Origin: Phoronis australis
Taxonomy: Eukaryota; Phoronida; Phoronidae
NCBI GenBank assembly: GCA_002633005.1
Contig: NMRA01000500.1
Location: forward strand, 267,248-308,548
Direction: 5' to 3'
Length of the DNA stretch: 41,301 nt
Of this stretch, positions 10,431 through 21,970 are shown piece by piece. Each line of letters begins with the position of its first letter. Position 1 is the first letter of the stretch. The notes beneath the pieces were generated by a model. It worked only from the letters and a program-made list of their open reading frames with translations. It made no database searches and was not told the DNA's origin. The translations under genes and the position numbers were made by a program.

Positions 10431-12429
10431 ACCAAAATAGTGGCCACTACATTTGTCTGGTCGGTGAGGTTGGATTATTGAATAGTGCTTCTATTTGTTA
10501 TGTGAAAATGTTTCGCCACATATCTCTTACGGACTACGGAACGTAGCCGTGAAAGCATCCAATATCACAGAATATTGCCAATTAGTAGTTATGTGTGGCA
10601 GCATCTTCTTTTCTCCCGTTCCTCCTTTGCATGTAATTTAATTGAAGGTAATGACGTTACGGAATCCCCAGATTGCATGAGAATAGTCATCTGAAATAGA
10701 TTATCAAAGCAGTGTTACGAAATTAGTCAACTTAAAGAACACTGCAATAAAATGCAAAAGGGTCGTCAGTTTTTTAGTACATGTAGCTCACGTTACTTCA
10801 AATTTGAACTAGCTAAAACGACTGGCTGGTTTAGGCCAGATGAACCCGACTGTGCTATTATAAATCTACATTATATGAATTACTAACTTCTGAATTAGGC
10901 TTTTACTGTTATAGAATCCGGTAGCGTTCCGTAAACCAAGCTCATTCCGAGAAAAGCAAGCTCTTGCAAGATCTCACAAAATCACTTGAGTGAAAGGCGG
11001 ATATTACGCGACTACTATGCTGGGAAGCCCACTGAAGTGATTGGTCGGTAAGGCTAGAATGTTGAATCATGGGACTGAATTCATAATTATATGATATATT
11101 AAATGAGCTTTTAGCTGAAAATACAGAGGCAACCATAAAAAATAAAAATAACGCTAGGGGGCACAGCAGTAGTCACACCAGTTTCGTCGTCAACTTCATA
11201 AGAATACATTTGTCAAATTTTACAAAGTTTCAGCAAAGGGAGGAAATTCAACAAAATCGCCACTAGGGTGTGCCTACATGTATTAACTGAAGCCATTCGA
11301 AACTCAACTTCAGACAGGACTCCTTTGAGTGGTTTGGTGCATAGCTTACATGCGAAACTTGAGCGCATGCGCCAATATGTGAACCATTTGGGTAAAAATG
11401 GGTCGCAAAAAGGCCTTATTTCCGATATAGGCACATGGGCCTATAGGATCGGCAATACGGCAAGTCAAATCCGTCTGCTAATTCAAAGGCATCGTTATCT
11501 CCCTGTGTGCCAAATTTCATGAATGTCCATCACGGAACTCCAAAGATACAAATGCAAACGTAAAAACTAAAATTGGCACTAGCAGGCACAGCGGTCCGAA
11601 AGTTGTCATTATCCGTCTTCAGCTTCATAAAAACACATGAGCCAAATCTCACTGAGATCCTGCAAAGGGTTTAAGGGATATAAAAGCGGAAGCCGGCGCT
11701 TAGACAGAGATGACGGCACCATACACCCACATGTGTACATGTAAGCGCATGAAATTGGCGTCAGAAGTTCCTTGCGGCTAAAAGTGAGATTACGCGAGTC
11801 TTTGCGAGATATCGTCATGCATTACAGCTGAATCACATGCCTGCTCGCGAGTGCCTTGGGTATACAGAACTCTCCTCCGTCGAAAATATGCAATTTTCTG
11901 TAAATGGTTCGAAAGAGTTATGCAGATCGAACCTTTTCATGGTGAAAATCACGCGGAATATCTTTTGCCTCATTGGGCATTACAACTAACAAAGGTAAAG
12001 TTTTGTATTTGCAAGATTTAAACCGAGCTGTGTACCACGAGGTTTTTACTTGCAGGAAGAGTCTTATGCTTATACTGTTTGTAAATAAGTAGTTCACACT
12101 CATGTTACGTATGTATGGCTTCATAGCGGCAGCGTAAGACTTTCAAGTTGTAAGTCTCCAGATTCACGGAACAAGCGTTGAAACGTGCTTTCGAATTTTC
12201 AATACCAACTTCAACCTGTCATACATCTATGTAGGGTAAAAGTTTGACGAATAAAGGTCGATAACCGGACAACACGAAGTGGTTAAATTCCTGAGTTTCT
12301 TTTGAAAGACTGTTTTAAATCAAGTTACGCCAAGTACGAAATCCATAGAAACACTACAAATCTGGTAAGCCCTCGCCGCGTGTCACTTAAATAACCATGC
12401 TAAATAACGTGGCTATTGTTAGTACTCAC
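10431..12429. repeat. Left part of the segmental duplication, copy 1
   Basis: It is alignable with 29865-31485: GGTCGGTGAGGTTG, GGCAGCATCTTCTTTTCTCC, AATCCCCAGATTGC, AACGACTGGCTGG, GCCCACTGAAGTGA and TGTCAAATTTTACAAAGT recur in order. Relative to copy 2 it has about 840 bp extra at about 11225-12060. It contains R3 motifs and no recognisable exon. Confidence 0.7.
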
Positions 12430-12555
12430 ACGCTTGACATCGTCCGTTGACAGTAGAAGGCGCGCCATATCTTTAAATATCTTATTCACCACGTGGGGCT
12501 TTAACTTGATACTCGTCTCCAGAAAGCCTTGCACCAATGGACTCTGCTTTGCTTT
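12430..12555 (-). CDS. Rab copy 1, exon with ETSIK (G5)
   Basis: It has 126 nt, 42 codons, between acceptor TTTCTAG and donor GTGAGT. It encodes SPLVQGFLETSIKLKP followed by KIFKDMARLLL. ETSIK corresponds to the G5 motif ETSAK, with Ile for the usual Ala. The donor shows that at least one further exon, carrying the C-terminal tail, follows below 12430. Confidence 0.9.
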
Positions 12556-15500
12556 CTAGAAATAAAGCGTCGTTTCCAAAATAAATGTACGTTATTAAGT
12601 ATAAAGCACTGTCTTCTACCTGACAGATTTGCTCATATCTGCCGAAAAGATTTTCACAAACACGCTGACGGAGCAGCTGACAACTCACGTGCATTAATTC
12701 TAGAATGCTTTGGAAACAAATAACTCACCATTCCAACCAATCACGATGCAATGAATAAGAGACCGACCTACAAATTGCAACTACAACAAACTACTGCTGC
12801 GGAACTTAAAAATGGCATCATCAAATCAAGCGTTGCACGATTCGTAAAAAATGAAATAATAAAGGTGATGACAAAGAAAAACGCCATCGCTGTAAATGTG
12901 TTTCATTGATTTGTACAAAATTGCATCACGAGAACGGTATATAAGGAAATCAAAGTTTTGGAGGGTTTCTTAACCGAAAAAACAGCCTGAGACGGAATCT
13001 CCATTTTGTCACGCACTAACTCTACGAAAAATTTAGCTTGGAAAAATATGGTTTTAATATGGTTCTTTTAAAAAAGAAGTGTGGGGAACCCAAAGACATT
13101 CAGGAGACTTCACCGGAAAATTGCCACTTGGTCTTCACAGAGGTACAGACGAACGTCTCCCGTAAGTGCTGGTGAAGTGAGTTGCGGATTTTTCTGCTCA
13201 GACGTAAGTCATCCTACATATTATAAGTCAGAAAATATTTGGAGAATGGCTCGGGTCATCAACTAGTTTACAGTACACTTCAGATTGAATTGTTACCTGT
13301 TTGCCTTCAGTTTTACTGACGTTTCTCTTTTCTTCAAGATCTGTCTTGTTAGCCACAAGTAAAACTTGTACGTTTCTGCCATCCTTAATTTCCTGAAATG
13401 CAATTTTCTGGTTACATTTTTCAGAGCGAGAACTATTTGCGGTACGAGCCATCATTGACCAAATGTCACCATAAGTAATATTTCATGACAAAAATAAAAA
13501 AATTACTTCAAAATACCCAAAACATTTACGGTAAAGTCATTCTGGTCCAGAGTAAAGTATATTCGGTGCAACAGTCGTCCAGATAACTCAGTCGACTACC
13601 CCCCAGCTGAAAATCACTTTTCCAGATTGCGCCTACCATAGCACCACGGAAGCGGGGGGCAGCGCTTCCCACTAACCCTAGAGCTAAGACAAATTTAAAG
13701 AGCATTTCTCAACTACTACTGCTGGGTTTACCCTTTAGGGTGCTAGCCAGTGCATTTTTGTGGGGGTCCCCCAAAACGCAGCATGGAATGTTTATACTCA
13801 CTTGAAAACGGGCTCATACTTCGAACATGTCCGAAAGACAACTTATATGAAATGAAAAGCGGTATTTCTCCAAGGACCCCTCACTGGTAAGGGAAAACAG
13901 AGTAATTGGTCGCTGTCTTTTTTAATGTACGTCATTTGATACACACCCCAGCTCTTGGAGGTGACCGCATGCATGGCTACTCTTTTCCTGTTTTCATTCA
14001 TATTTTTCTGAAGGGGGCTTTCACGGAGGGGGGTCCCAATGCAGAAGTTATTTGTTTTTCTTTTTGTGAAATCATACGAACTTTTATGTTCAGGATGATG
14101 ATGGAAGAAGAGCGACTCGAAATCGACTATCACTTTCTCTTTTGTAGTAAATGATAGAGAAAATTTTATTTTAGAGTATTTAGGGAAAATGCTTTCATAT
14201 TAAGGGATCCCCTCTTGGAACGTTGCCCGAGGTAATTAGCCGTTTGCCACCCTCCCCCTATAAATCCGGTACGGTCAATTACATGTGTTCACGGGGAAAA
14301 GTAAAACATTAACTTAATTTTAAAAAGACGTGATATGTTCGTGTGAAGCACAGCCTCACGATTTGCAACACGTTAGGATTGTGAATTTATTTCACATTAA
14401 GTGGTTAGACTTGTTGTTTATTCTGAAGTATATTCTCGGGCATACTTTCAGCTGATAGGTCGATACGCGGAATAATGTCTCGTGGGATATTATTTCTTCC
14501 ACTCCACTCTCGGTACGTTTAGTGTATATATTTGAACTCTAAATTTAGATCAAGACATTCCACTTGAAGGCAAACAGCAAATTTTGCGCTAACTGATACC
14601 AGTATGTTTAGAAGGACAAGATTCTAAGGAATTGTTCCTGAACTGATACAGAGGAACTTGGGTCACGGACAAGTCCATGGTTTTCTGATTACGGCCGTTG
14701 TGCAAATTTTGGTTTACAAGGCCTGTAGTTCTAGTTTGATAACAAAACAGATGAATGTAACAAGTGACATGTTACTTTTTATTTGGTTGAATTAGGTAAT
14801 CCAAGAGAAGGCCTATGAAATTACCAGTTCAATCATCTTCAACCAATACGCGATGGAATCAAAACTGCGCTTGTTTGTTATGTCGTATACCATGATCACA
14901 CCCTGAAAATAGAGCATGAGTAAGCATTCACACGAACATGTAACAGCATACTGATTTGACACTCAGTCTTTCAGCTCACCTACTTACCAAACAAGCGGAA
15001 TTACTCACACCTATCGCAAAGAAAACAGCTCCATAGCCATGCTTTTAAACTTTCAGCTACGAACCTATTTTAACCCCCTGCCCAGGTAAGCAGAAACCAT
15101 ACCATGGGCAGCGCAGCACTGAAAAAAAGTGGTGCACCGCCTATAGACCATGAGCGGCACCTATGAGACGCCGCCCATGCATACCCTCCATACAAAGACC
15201 TGCGCCCCTCCACACAAGCACCGAAAATGTTCCACACACAGCTACCTAACTTAAACTCACGGCAGTACCGGGGACCTGGGACCTGTTTTATGAAAGAACA
15301 CATGCCCAGTCGTAGTTTAGTCGGTTGAGCAAGTTATCGTGAACGCAACGCTGGGCTGTTTATGAGGACGAAATGTTGAAATAAAGCACAACATGGGAGA
15401 GGAATAAAATTGAACCCACCACTTGATTGTTTAAAAAAGTCCCGCTCTGAAAACGTTCAACTCATCTCGCACAGCGGTCTGGCGCTTGATTTCGTACCCA

Positions 15501-18500
15501 TGGCAAATAAATATTCTAGGGAGGATTTAGGCCTACTCTTTCAGTTTGTTTCGGCTATTTACATATCTTTTTCTCACACACTCTCAGGAGCGGGTATTAA
15601 CCCTTGGGATTTTTCTCGCCGGCTTTGATCAGGGTAGCGTAGTTCAACCAATGAACGTTGGTAAAATTACACTACAAAGTGCCGTGTACTTTTGATGGGA
15701 TCACGTGGTTTTGGCTATATTTTTCTCGTTGCGAGTGAACTCGACCAAGGACTACACAGAGCCCGCGTCGGCCATTTTCACGACGCCGAGCAACGAAACA
15801 GCTTTTTTGACTGGCAGCCGTTGTTAGGAATAAAATCAACCCTACCCAAAAATGAGTTTCTTTTCTGCCGTAAAACCTACTGTGTCCCTTTAACGACCGC
15901 CTACACGAATCTCGGGGTGCAAGCAAAAGTCGAAGTTAGGATTGTCTTCGCTAAGACCGGACTCACAGTCTTTGATAAAACGAGGCCCTGATTTTTAATT
16001 ATAACTGACCAGGACTATAGTTTGTTCAACGTGTACTATTGAGCATTTCCAAGGCGTATTTTTATATGTAGAGTTTAGGAGCGCGGATCTGGGGATTGGT
16101 ACGGGATCGATGTCTGCTGGTCCGGGACTGGAGTTTAAAGGATCGTAGCTGAAATTTTAGAAAAATACGGCCAGGATTTTTTCCACTACTTGCAATGACC
16201 CTGCCATTGACACAAAAATTGTTCTCAAAACGTCCATGCTCCAAGGCACTGTCACACTATAGTAATGTTTTGGCTCAGCATCGATGGAAATTTCGTTACG
16301 TTTCCTGGAATACGTTGAATTCCGTTTTTTTTTTCGTTGCTATTGGCTCTCAGTTCTCTTCGCTTATCTTCCTGTGAAGGTATTCGTCGGGAATTTTAAG
16401 CGTTCATGAATAAATTTGATACCGGCATTTCGTTCTTGAATTTGCTATAGTGTGCCTTTAAGATGTTGAAACGGGTGGACGCGGGCAATTTTGACCAAAA
16501 CATGCGTCTAATACGATACTGTCTACAGATACTGATTGGCTTAGTGGTTTGCCAATCAGGTTTCTAGTTTTCAAGGTAGTGCCTGAGAAATACTTTGGTT
16601 TGACCGAGCTCTAAAGAAATACTGTACCAAATGTGGAACCATTAAGGGGAAGATTGTTTTCTATTCGAACGAAGAAAACGAGTGCGATTATGAAAGGTGC
16701 CGAAAATGAAAAATGCAATCTATTTTCAAAAATTACATCAGTCAAAAACAAAGGAGTTCATTACGATTTACCTGAACGTTTCGAAGGTAATTCATTGTTA
16801 TGGTCCTAAATCTTTCGTGGCCACCAGTGTCCCTGAAAGACAAATTGCACTCTGGAAAGGCTCCACCAGAAACCGAAAAAGACCCCAGAAATTGAGCTTG
16901 CTCAAACATTTGAGATACCACAAAAACAATTCCACAGGATTCGGTATATATGCCACTGCCCTCACTCAGTTTTATCTATTTAGTTATTCTGTGATAAAGT
17001 TGTGTGCTGTACCACCTGGTGATGCTTTTAGAAATAAAGCGAAACATCACAAAGATTGTAGTTATAGCGCTAGTGTTCTTCGATTTCTAATATCTAAGAA
17101 ATTACCAAATTCAACTAAAACTTTCAGATGATGCATGCACTATTTTTCAAATAGCCTGTTAGGAAAGCTTAAAAGAAGTGTTCCACCTTCCTATTGACAG
17201 GCGCTATCGGAGATTGGGACTAAACGATATTTATGAAAAAACAAAAGCTCTATATAAAACAACGAAAAGGAAATTTAGTGACGTGTGATACCATTTTTGG
17301 GATTTCAACTTGAATGTTCATGTCAGAAGAAATTTTGTGATATTGTTCATTGTTTTGTTATGAATGCGAGTATTTGACAAACGTGAGTGCAGAATACACC
17401 CAACCGTAACCTACTGAAGATTCTCTTATATGGAAAATTCTAGGGACATTCTTCTCCATAACATTCCGAAACATTTACTGTGTATGCAACAAAAGATTGA
17501 CTTACATACAGTATCGGTGTTGGAGACCATTTTGTGTGGAACTAGGAAATGTTTTACGGTCAAATCATGCACGTTTTACTCCCCATTAATCTTGCGCTCA
17601 CTGGGCGTTCATTTTATTTCTTACCTTGTGTAGAGCAATGGGGGGGTTTACAAACAAACCACAAATATAGACAGTTGGCGATCTGTCATCTAACGAATAA
17701 AGTATTTTCGGATTATCTACAGTGGTACTCACCATATCTGCAAGCGAACCCTAACGTCTTGAATAGGAAATGTCTTGTGAAAATACTCTTCACCTTGAAT
17801 AAAGAAATCAATAAATGAATTCATTTTTATGCTATAAATAAAACAAGGAATTGAAAGTTAGGCAGTATGATACTGTTTAATGTGACTGTCATTAATTAAG
17901 TCGTCAGAGTCCAACTTGTTTTATTATGCCATGTTTCTTAACCTATCTTCTTCTCTCACTAATTTCTAAGGCACTCACATTAGAAGATTTTTTTCTGGTG
18001 AACATGACTCTGTTATCTCGAGTTGTCTTTATCACGCACCGTACGTCTCTTCTTGCAGACCAAATTTTTACCTGTTGAACCATTTTTACATCTAGTTGTT
18101 GCTGGAGTATGCGCAAACAGTTGTGGTACATTGCAGACGGAAGAAGCTTTTAACATTGGCCGGATATCATATGTGAAATGCTGCTTGATAATTAGCGTTC
18201 TTTGAAACATTAGGATTTGAGGTGCGGCTATTTCTGGATCAAGGTCGTGATACATATGCTCACAGTTTTTGACAATCGTTAGGGAATAAACGGTTTTAAC
18301 ATATTAAAGACAAATGTTAAAAATACGCTTTGGCACGGCTCATGAATATACATGGTATCTTCTTCGATAGTCGAAATTTTATCACCCGGTTAGCCTACTT
18401 ACCGATTGTTGCAGTGCTTTCAACGCTGAACGTTTCTTTCATTAGGCATTTTATCATCGACGTTTTCCCCACAGCCGAATCACCCAGCATCAGGACTTTA

Positions 18501-18521
18501 TAGCTGACCTCATGTTCACCC
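12430..18521 (-). CDS. Rab-family small GTPase, copy 1 (six internal exons; first and last exon missing)
   Basis: A Rab-type GTPase cycles between GDP and GTP forms on membranes and directs vesicle traffic. Exons in transcript order are 18521-18403, 17793-17733, 16832-16772, 14902-14825, 13392-13297 and 12555-12430. All have AG/GT borders and compatible phases, and together give about 180 residues without a stop. Visible motifs are GDSAVGKTS (P-loop), TATIG with the switch I Thr, LQIWDTGGHERF, VYDITNKRSFDS, NKTD and FLETSIK. Odd points: His replaces the catalytic Gln of DTAGQE and Gly replaces its Ala, and the usual GVDF after the switch I Thr is GEEYF. The N-terminal exon and the hypervariable, prenylated C-terminus were not located. 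The motif pattern resembles the Rab8/10/13 group (KRVV..GEQ, FLETSxK), but the subfamily is uncertain. A diverged copy with the same exon structure lies at 31486-39429. Confidence 0.88.
13297..13392 (-). CDS. Rab copy 1, exon with NKTD (G4)
   Basis: It has 96 nt, 32 codons, between acceptor TTTCAG and donor GTAACA. It encodes EIKDGRNVQVLLVANKTDL and 13 further residues. NKTD is the guanine-recognition motif NKxD. 25 of 32 residues match copy 2. Confidence 0.92.
14455..14533 (+). repeat. Repeat family R2, short copy
   Basis: It shares CGGAATAATGTCTCGTGGGA and CACTCTCGGTACGTTT with 2737-2810. It lies in the intron between the VYDITN and NKTD exons. Confidence 0.65.
14825..14902 (-). CDS. Rab copy 1, exon with VYDITN
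   Basis: It has 78 nt, exactly 26 codons, between acceptor TTTTCAG and donor GTAATT. It encodes GVIMVYDITNKRSFDSIAYW and six further residues. GxIxVYDITN..SF is diagnostic of Rab proteins. 23 of 26 residues match the equivalent exon of copy 2. Confidence 0.92.
15103..15179. mobile_element. 77-bp MITE with CATGGGC termini, in a Rab copy 1 intron
   Basis: The termini are inverted (CATGGGCAGCG / CGCCGCCCATG). It is flanked by 5-bp direct repeats CATAC (15098-15102 and 15180-15184). The matching intron of copy 2 (about 38710) has a single CATAC and no element, an empty site that confirms insertion after the duplication. The same sequence type occurs as a three-unit array at 32561-32782. Confidence 0.75.
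16772..16832 (-). CDS. Rab copy 1, switch II exon (DTGGHE)
   Basis: It has 61 nt, acceptor CTTTCAG and donor GTAAAT. It encodes DTGGHERFRTITMNYLRNVQ. The Ras Gln61 position is His. Copy 2 has an exon of the same length at 39429-39369 with Gln there. A 144-codon ORF on the opposite strand across this exon (16697-17131) is a shadow. Confidence 0.9.
17733..17793 (-). CDS. Rab copy 1, exon joining switch I to the WDTxG strand
   Basis: It has 61 nt between acceptor TTATTCAAG and donor GTGAGT. Both edges split codons: G|GT completes the Gly after TATI, and TG| becomes Trp with the next exon. It encodes EEYFHKTFPIQDVRVRLQI, in the position of the usual VDFxxKTI..xxVKLQI stretch. The effector loop is poorly conserved although the phases fit exactly. 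It lies outside the region shared with copy 2. Confidence 0.85.
18403..18521 (-). CDS. Rab copy 1, exon with P-loop (G1) and switch I Thr
   Basis: The acceptor is CTACAG and the donor is GTAAGT, both strong. It has 119 nt: one base finishing a codon, 39 codons, and one base left over. It encodes VLMLGDSAVGKTS, in which GxxxxGKT binds the phosphates, and ends in TATI; the next Gly codon is split by the intron. Because it begins in mid-codon, at least one exon with the initiator Met must lie upstream (above 18521). Confidence 0.9.
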
Positions 18522-20040
18522 CTGTAGTTTAGAGACACAATCGTTTGTACTGTAGGGCCAAAAACGACTTTTGAGATTGTTGTTGGGCACGATAGACTTC
18601 TGGGAGTTATTAGCTTTGACCAGAGCTATAAAACAACACATTCCGTTGTTGTTGTTTGATTCTATTGCAAATCGAGTATTCCCGATATTGGCTCCCAGTC
18701 ATTCTGTAGAATTTTAATTTAAAAATGAAACTGAAGCCGGTGATATTCTCAGTTCAATGCGCGTTGGGTTTTATCTCTACTAGCAAAGCGTTGGACTGCC
18801 ACCGCTTAGGTCGTGCGAGGACTGATCTCAAATACAAAAAAATTGTTGCTGGTAATGTCAAATATTAAGATTTCAGTGAACATTTTCGCCATTTACTCTT
18901 GCAGGGTATGTTCACCCCCGGCGTTGTCATAACAAAACGTGTTAGCCGAACTTTGATGTGGAACAAGGCTTGCGAATGTGTTTTCGCCTTGGTACGGTTT
19001 ACGAAATTTTCTCAAAATTTTGCTTGGAGAAACTAACTCGTAGTTTCGATAATTAAAGTATCTCGTAATTAAGGAACTTTTTGCTTTTCAAAAACTTAAA
19101 TTCACTCTTTTCCAATGTTAAAACTAATCTTTTTCATTTAACGTGGCTATAAACCCGCCTTCCTTTCGTCACAAAAAATGATTTATACCACCACTTATCG
19201 CAATGAAATTGGTATCAGGTTGTGCGGAGGTCAAAATGGAGACGATATCAGGATTGAACTGACTGTATTGTTATTGCTTGAAATGAAGCCCTACATATTG
19301 GCTTGTCACGGCTTATCATGTTTCTGGGTTCCGAGTTCGAAAAAAGTCAGTGTAGTCAGGTTCTACCATGATAACATATTGTATTCATTGTCACGGCGTG
19401 TCATTGTATGTGTCCTATAAGATGTTGTGAATTTTTGCACAACAGGAAAACCGAACATGTGCGTCTACATTTTTAAAACATTTTTCACGCAACACAAAAA
19501 TAGTGCCACAATTTAAATGGAACACGGATCATCGGCACTTCCAGGGGTGAAACAATAATAACCACAATGTTTGAGTCTTTACACAACAGTCAGCAATCTT
19601 TGAGAAGGGCTATTTAAGCAATTAAAGAATTTTCTCAAGAGCTTTCTTCGCAGATATTCTAACAGTGGGTATAGCAGCGACAGTGAATGTTTTACTTTTA
19701 GAGTTTTTTTGAGACAATAATACTATTTTGACACCCTTCAGTTCATCAACACTCATTTCTCAAAATTCCTCGATATCCATGTTTTTCACATTCCATAGTG
19801 TTGTCCACTGTCTTTTATGAGAACAACATCACCAAGAGAGAGACTTTCCTTAGCCTGTACACTTGCCTCCTTTAATGAAGAAAGCCTGAAGAGCATAACC
19901 GAAAAACATGTGTTGATAAGGAAAAACACTAACTCCCGGGATGGAGGGTGGGAAAATTACTGGAACAACGAGTGCCAGGTCTTGTGCAAAACAAGGTAGG
20001 TGGCCGAATTAACAAGATCACTATGGTGACCCACCGCTGC
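18522..20040. other. No gene recognised; weak tRNA-like stretch
   Basis: The upstream exon of Rab copy 1 should lie here or further right but could not be recognised. At about 18782-18835 AGCAAAGCGTTGGACTGCC resembles the D-arm and anticodon region of tRNA-derived SINEs, but the B box is poor. A 60-codon ORF at 19817-19999 has a possible acceptor and donor but no known motif. Confidence 0.3.
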
Positions 20041-20420
20041 CTGGCTGATTTTAATTTAATTGCTAAGATAACAACATATTTTAAAAGAAAAGAAAATTAT
20101 TTTAAAAGTAAACCATGATCAAAAAAGAAAATCTGATAGAAAAGGATTTTGAAAATATCTTGTTTTAAAAAAGAATGCAAAAGAATTTGAAAGTAAAGCG
20201 TGTTTAAAGAGAAATTTTGAAATAAAATAATTTTAAAAACAGTTTGAAAGTAAAACAAACTTAAAAACGAAAACAAAATTAATTTGAAAGTAAAAAGTGT
20301 TTAATTAAAGAAATCTGGTGTAAAACAATTTTAAAACTATTTTGAAAGCAAAACAGTTTTGAAATATAAATTGTTTTAATTTGAAAACCAAAATAAAAAT
20401 CACTGTTAAAAATAAAACTC
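20041..20420. repeat. Degenerate TTTTAAAA/TTTGAAAGTAAA-rich tract
   Basis: The motif TTTGAAAGYAAA recurs at about 20189, 20242, 20282 and 20340 within TTTTAAAA-rich sequence. It is a decayed low-complexity tandem repeat. Confidence 0.5.
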
Positions 20421-20500
20421 ATTCTCTTTTCCTCTCCACTTTCAAATGGTTTTAAAATGAAAGCAGCCCTCACTAACACAGCTCATCACAGATGAGTTAT

Positions 20501-20720
20501 AGGTATTGGTATTCATTTATAGGTATCGGTATTCATTTATAGGTATCGGTATTCATTTATAGGTATCGGTATTCATTTATAGGTATCGGTATTCATTTAT
20601 AAGTATCGGTATTCATTTATAGGTATCGGTATTCATTTATAGGTATCGGTATTAATTTATAGGTATCGGTATTCATTTATAGGTATCAGTATTCATTTAT
20701 AGGTATCGGTATTCATTCAC
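20501..20720 (+). repeat. 20-bp minisatellite, 11 units
   Basis: Eleven head-to-tail copies of AGGTATCGGTATTCATTTAT lie in exact 20-bp register. Single changes occur in the first unit (TTGG), sixth (AAG), eighth (TAA) and tenth (CAG); the last unit ends in CAC. The near-identity of units implies recent expansion. Confidence 0.97.
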
Positions 20721-21172
20721 TGTCAATTATCACAGGAATGTAGGTCTATTTCAATGTATTTGTGTTCATTTGTACAATCATTCATTGACTTTTGTTTGTA
20801 AGCAGAAAGTTAACAAACCTGTAGTAAAAGGACCCGCACAATGGACTATGAACCCTCATAAGAGGAAAACTGATAATCCTGATACCAAGGAAATTCCATG
20901 ACAAAAGGTTATATAGAATTCCCAGATAGGTTATCAACAAATACAGAACTTTTATAATACCGGATGAAGACTGCAATGAAATGAAATATGAAAATGAATC
21001 CAGCAAATCAGCTATACCTTATAACGCATGTTTGGGCGAATAATATTTTGGAACTTATTCTCATTGGTCAGTTGCGTTGCTACTTAACGAAAAATATAAT
21101 ATTTTACACTGAGAAGATTTCTCCCGTCAACAAGTCAAATTTTCTTTAATTCAGTCTACTTCGGTTCTAATC

Positions 21173-21313
21173 ATGGCTGCGAAATGGAAAGAACATACAA
21201 AAACGATGAAAAACAGGAAGACAGGAAACATGTTGGGTTACGCTCCTGAGCTCGACTGCGGTGGCATAGGTTGCGCTGGTTACAGTGGCAGCGAGAAACC
21301 GAAACGTAAATGA
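21173..21313 (+). CDS. Possible 46-residue small protein
   Basis: An ATG in good context (A at -3, G at +4) opens 46 codons ending in TGA. The product is Lys-rich at both ends (MAAKWKEHTKTMKNRKTG at the start, EKPKRK at the end), with a Gly/Cys-rich centre (LDCGGIGCAGYSG). The composition is more coding-like than the surroundings, but there is no homologue I recognise and no second copy in the window to test constraint. It may be chance. Confidence 0.2.
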   Translation: MAAKWKEHTKTMKNRKTGNMLGYAPELDCGGIGCAGYSGSEKPKRK

Positions 21314-21920
21314 GTTTGTTTTCATTTTCTCGTTAACAGTAAAATTTCAAGTAATTATGCAGTAGATTTTCTTTTTAAATGTGTTTTACTTTCGCTATGC
21401 TGATCAAAGGAAATATGACTGACCAATGAGATGTCGAGTGAAGAGGTGTATGAATACAAAAGTGGTTCCTGGAGGATATAAATAGAAATGAGTACTGTAG
21501 AATAAACACTAAGGATGGATATAAAAACAAAAACGACAAATAATGGCAATAAATGCATTCAACAAGTAATCTACTTTGCCTATGGTATGCGACGAGCTAT
21601 GTTGCAGAGTAAAACAAGATGAGAGTTGTAGGACAACGTCACTTATTGTGGTGTATGCAGAAAAGAAACAAATTCACGACTGAGTATAAGATGGAAAAAA
21701 CGCCCTGATGGCGGCATGGGAATACTGACATGGCCCGTCTGAGAAAGTGTAACCTGGGCACTAGAATAATAGAATAAAACGCCATGTACAGAAATACATA
21801 CAATGTATACAAAGGTACAAGTTAAAATAGTAACATACAGAGGCCTACATATTTCAAAATCATAAATATTTCGTAAACTTTGTAATGGGAATATAACAGG
21901 TAAAAATGGTGATGTCGCTC

Positions 21921-21970
21921 ATTGTTTTAGTCTGAACGGTAGTCTATTGTTTTAGTCTGAACGGTAGTCT
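21921..21970 (+). repeat. Perfect 25-bp tandem duplication
   Basis: Two identical adjacent units start ATTGTTTTAGTCTGAACGGT and end AGTCT. It is too short to class further. Confidence 0.9.

Noticed and set aside
16697-17131. 144-codon plus-strand ORF
   Set aside because: It lies opposite the DTGGHE exon of Rab copy 1, and the frame is not kept in copy 2 (39300-40250).
17943-18131. Minus-strand frame with VQQVKIW, first considered as the exon before DTGG
   Set aside because: Its donor (GTCTGC) and phase are poor and no acceptor fits. The exon at 17793-17733 (LQI plus a split Trp codon, GTGAGT donor) fits both neighbours exactly.
18782-18835. tRNA-like stretch AGCAAAGCGTTGGACTGCC
   Set aside because: The B box is too degenerate for a tRNA gene; at most a decayed SINE.
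19817-19999. 60-codon plus-strand frame with a possible acceptor (CTTTCCTTAG) and donor (GTAGGTG)
   Set aside because: No partner exon or recognised motif; the signals are within chance for a 1.5-kb intergenic stretch.
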